Source: Arthrobacter sp. H-02-3
GTDB taxonomy: Bacteria > Actinomycetota > Actinomycetes > Actinomycetales > Micrococcaceae
NCBI RefSeq assembly: GCF_003097355.1
Contig: NZ_PYUI01000003.1
Coordinates: 124,001 to 188,000 of the forward strand
Reading direction: 5' to 3'
DNA: 64,000 nucleotides
Both the position numbers and the translations under genes were made by a program. Under the pieces are notes generated by a model. That model saw nothing but the letters and a program-made list of their open reading frames with translations. It ran no database searches and had not been told where the DNA came from. Below, one piece after another: positions 61,785 to 64,000 of the stretch. Numbering within the stretch: position 1 is the stretch's first letter; each line of letters opens with the position of its first letter.

Positions 61785-64000
61785 GTGACTCGCAAGACTC
61801 CTCAGGTGGAGGAACCGTCCGAGAAAGAGCTCGTTGTCGAGAACGGGCCGAAAAGCTGGGCCGCCGGCGTCCCGGGCGTGTACCACTCCATGAAGCCGGC
61901 CATCGAGCAGATGGGGCTCAACCGGACGCGGAAGACCGTTATGGCCATGAACCAGAAGGACGGCTTCGACTGCCCGAGCTGTGCGTGGCCGGACCCGCAC
62001 CACCGCAAGGCGTTCGAGTTCTGTGAGAACGGGGCCAAGGCCGTCACGTGGGAGGCGACCCCGATCACGATTCCCTCCAGTTTCTGGGCGGAGCACCCGG
62101 TCAGCGAGCTGCGCAGCCGGTCCGAGTACTGGCTCGGCATGCAGGGCCGGCTCACGGAGCCGGTCTACAAGCCCGCCGGGGAGGACCATTACAAGCCGGT
62201 CAGCTGGGACGAAGCGCTCCGGATTGTCGCCGACAAGCTCAAGGGGCTGGACTCCCCCGACCGCGCGGCGTTCTACACGAGCGGCCGCACGTCGAACGAA
62301 GCGGCCTTCCTGTACCAGCTGCTGGTCCGCGGCTACGGCACCAACAACCTGCCGGACTGCTCCAATATGTGCCACGAATCCTCGGGCTGGGCCATGGGCC
62401 AGACCATCGGCATCGGTAAGGCGACCGTCAGCTTCGACGACTACGCCAACGCGGACCTGATCATCATCATGGGCCAGAACCCGGGGACCAACCACCCGCG
62501 GATGATGACTGAGCTTGAGAACTGCAAGCACAACGGCGGCGAGATCGTGGCCGTCAATCCCCTGCCCGAGGCCGGGCTGCGGCGGTACAAGAACCCGCAG
62601 CAGGTCAACGGGGTAATCGGCCACGGCGTCCAGATCGCGGACCAGTTCCTGCAGATCCGGATCGGCGGGGACATGGCGCTGCTGCAGGCCGTGTCCAAGC
62701 GCGTGCTCGACGCCGAGGCCAGGAAGCCCGGGACTGTCCTGGACCACGCCTTCCTGGCCGAACACTGCGAGGGACTCGAGGAGCTCAAGGAGCACCTGGC
62801 CCGGCTGGATGAGAGCGCTGTGCTGGAGGCCACCGGCCTGCGGAGCGAGGACATCGATGAGCTGGCGGCCCGCTACCTCAAAGCCGAGAAAGTCATCATC
62901 ACCTGGGCCATGGGCATCACGCAGCAGAAAAAGGGCGTGGCCACCATCAAGGAGATCATCAACCTCCTGCTGCTCCGCGGCAATATCGGCAAGCCCGGCG
63001 CCGGTGCGTCCCCCATCCGCGGACACAGCAATGTCCAGGGCGACCGCACCATGGGGATCTGGGAGCAGATGCCGCAGTCCTTCATGGAAGCCCTCGGCAA
63101 GGAGTTCGACTTCGAGCCGCCGCGCGAACACGGCACGGACGCCGTCGAGACCATCAACCAGATGCGCGACGGCGAGATCAAGGTCTTCGTCGCCTTGGGC
63201 GGCAACCTGGTGGCGGCGATCTCGGACACGAATGCGGCCGAAGCTGCGATGGAAAACACGGAGATGACGGTCCAGATCTCGACGAAGCTGAACCGGTCCC
63301 ACGCAGTGACCGGCCGCGAGGCGCTGATCCTCCCCACGATGGGCCGGACCGAGATTGACATCCAGGAATCCGGGCCCCAGTTCGTGTCCGTGGAGGACAC
63401 CGTCTGCGCCGTCCACCCGTCCTGGGGCAGCGTCGAGCCGGTGTCCCATCAGCTGCTATCCGAGCCGGCCATCCTGAGCCGGCTGGGCAAGCTCCTCGTC
63501 GGCACCAAGATCAAGGCCGACTGGGACGGCTTTGAAAAGAACTACGACCTCATCCGCGATCACATTTCTCGGGTAGTGGGCGGCTGCGAGGACTACAACC
63601 AGCGGATCCGACAGGATGGCGGGTTTGTTCTCGCCAACGGCCCCCGCGACTCGCGCACGTTCCCCACGCCGACCGGCAAAGCCGTGCTGACCGTCAACGA
63701 CCTTGAGCATGTCCAGCGGCCGGCAGGCACCCTGATCCTGCAGAGCATGCGCTCCCACGACCAGTTCAACACCACCATCTACTCGCACAACGACCGCTAC
63801 CGGGGCATCAAGAAGGGCCGCCATGTGGTGTTCGTGAACCCGGACGACCTCGCCGAGCTCGGCCTGGCGGACGGACAGTACGTGGACATCCGCGGCGTGT
63901 ACGAGGACGGCGAAGAACGCGTGGTCCGCAAGTTCCGCGTCGTGTCCTACCCGACGGCCCGCGGCTGCGCGGCCGCGTACTACCCCGAGGCCAACGTGCT
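61785..64000 (+). CDS. FdhF/YdeP-family molybdopterin oxidoreductase, 5' part
   Basis: The frame is open from GTG 61785 (AAGGGAAG seven bases upstream) to the right edge, giving 738 codons without a stop, so the 3' end is missing. It belongs to the DMSO reductase superfamily: FDCPSCAWPDPHHRKA near the start, FYTSGRTSNEAAFLYQLLVRGYGTNN, and DCSNMCHESSG, where Cys196 aligns with the molybdenum ligand position (Cys/SeCys in formate dehydrogenase). The N-terminal cysteines are C63-x2-C66 and C80, fewer than a classical 4Fe-4S set, as in YdeP. Length expected is about 760-780 residues. The substrate is unknown; formate is only one option. Confidence 0.93.
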   Translation, partial: MTRKTPQVEEPSEKELVVENGPKSWAAGVPGVYHSMKPAIEQMGLNRTRKTVMAMNQKDGFDCPSCAWPDPHHRKAFEFCENGAKAVTWEATPITIPSSFWAEHPVSELRSRSEYWLGMQGRLTEPVYKPAGEDHYKPVSWDEALRIVADKLKGLDSPDRAAFYTSGRTSNEAAFLYQLLVRGYGTNNLPDCSNMCHESSGWAMGQTIGIGKATVSFDDYANADLIIIMGQNPGTNHPRMMTELENCKHNGGEIVAVNPLPEAGLRRYKNPQQVNGVIGHGVQIADQFLQIRIGGDMALLQAVSKRVLDAEARKPGTVLDHAFLAEHCEGLEELKEHLARLDESAVLEATGLRSEDIDELAARYLKAEKVIITWAMGITQQKKGVATIKEIINLLLLRGNIGKPGAGASPIRGHSNVQGDRTMGIWEQMPQSFMEALGKEFDFEPPREHGTDAVETINQMRDGEIKVFVALGGNLVAAISDTNAAEAAMENTEMTVQISTKLNRSHAVTGREALILPTMGRTEIDIQESGPQFVSVEDTVCAVHPSWGSVEPVSHQLLSEPAILSRLGKLLVGTKIKADWDGFEKNYDLIRDHISRVVGGCEDYNQRIRQDGGFVLANGPRDSRTFPTPTGKAVLTVNDLEHVQRPAGTLILQSMRSHDQFNTTIYSHNDRYRGIKKGRHVVFVNPDDLAELGLADGQYVDIRGVYEDGEERVVRKFRVVSYPTARGCAAAYYPEANV

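Overview
The window is a high-GC chromosomal segment from an actinomycete, most likely a Micrococcaceae member close to Arthrobacter/Pseudarthrobacter. The basis is its actinobacterial marker genes (RbpA, WhiA, OpcA, an Eis-like acetyltransferase, a CoaE-GrpB fusion, a DUF3516 helicase), the classical order uvrC-rapZ-yvcK-whiA ... gap-pgk-tpiA-secG ... pgl-opcA-zwf-pgi, and many apparently leaderless genes. I found no rRNA, tRNA, insertion sequence, prophage or CRISPR array. The sequence opens inside pgi and ends inside a molybdopterin oxidoreductase gene.

Layout. 1-4.3 kb: pgi (3' part), zwf, opcA and pgl, the entry to glycolysis and the oxidative pentose phosphate branch. 4.2-12.1 kb (minus strand): rbpA, secG and the lower-glycolysis run gap-pgk-tpiA, then sodA, whiA, yvcK and rapZ. 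12.3-19.3 kb: uvrC, a PlsC acyltransferase, a HAD phosphatase, uvrA and a GntR regulator that ends an operon with two ABC exporter half-transporters (to 23.1 kb). 23-31 kb: trans-aconitate methyltransferase, DUF3516 helicase, GNAT, proline iminopeptidase-like hydrolase, MFS exporter and a TerC metal exporter preceded by a yybP-ykoY-type manganese riboswitch. 31-36 kb: uvrB, coaE-grpB, a YigZ protein and a GNAT. 36.2-37.3 kb: intergenic DNA filled with a short interspersed repeat family around a VOC gene. 37.4-44.5 kb: rpsA, eis-like, polA, a hotdog thioesterase and a RibD/DHFR-like reductase. 44.6-51 kb: PiT phosphate transporter with a small membrane protein, a coiled-coil protein, a universal stress protein, an erythromycin-esterase-like protein and a beta-CASP metallo-beta-lactamase protein. 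51-53 kb: an acyl-CoA ligase. 53-61.2 kb: an accessory-looking secreted oxidase locus. 61.8 kb to the end: a YdeP-type oxidoreductase.

Most of the window is housekeeping, and uvrA, uvrB, uvrC and polA all lie within about 31 kb. The least ordinary parts are three. (1) A 53.0-61.2 kb operon-like set encodes a secreted 1820-residue animal-type haem peroxidase with RTX, FN3 and Ig-like domains, a Tat-exported multicopper oxidase and a lipoprotein with a His-rich tail; it is a candidate extracellular oxidation system, and Mn(II) or phenolic substrates are a testable guess. (2) An array of about a dozen CATGTCC-core repeats at roughly 30-bp spacing lies between the VOC gene and rpsA. (3) Ten genes place a TANNNT hexamer 6-8 nt before the start codon, including a divergent pair (coaE/yigZ) whose -10 hexamers overlap by two bases.

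All functional assignments come from reading motifs and recalling families; no database search was run.
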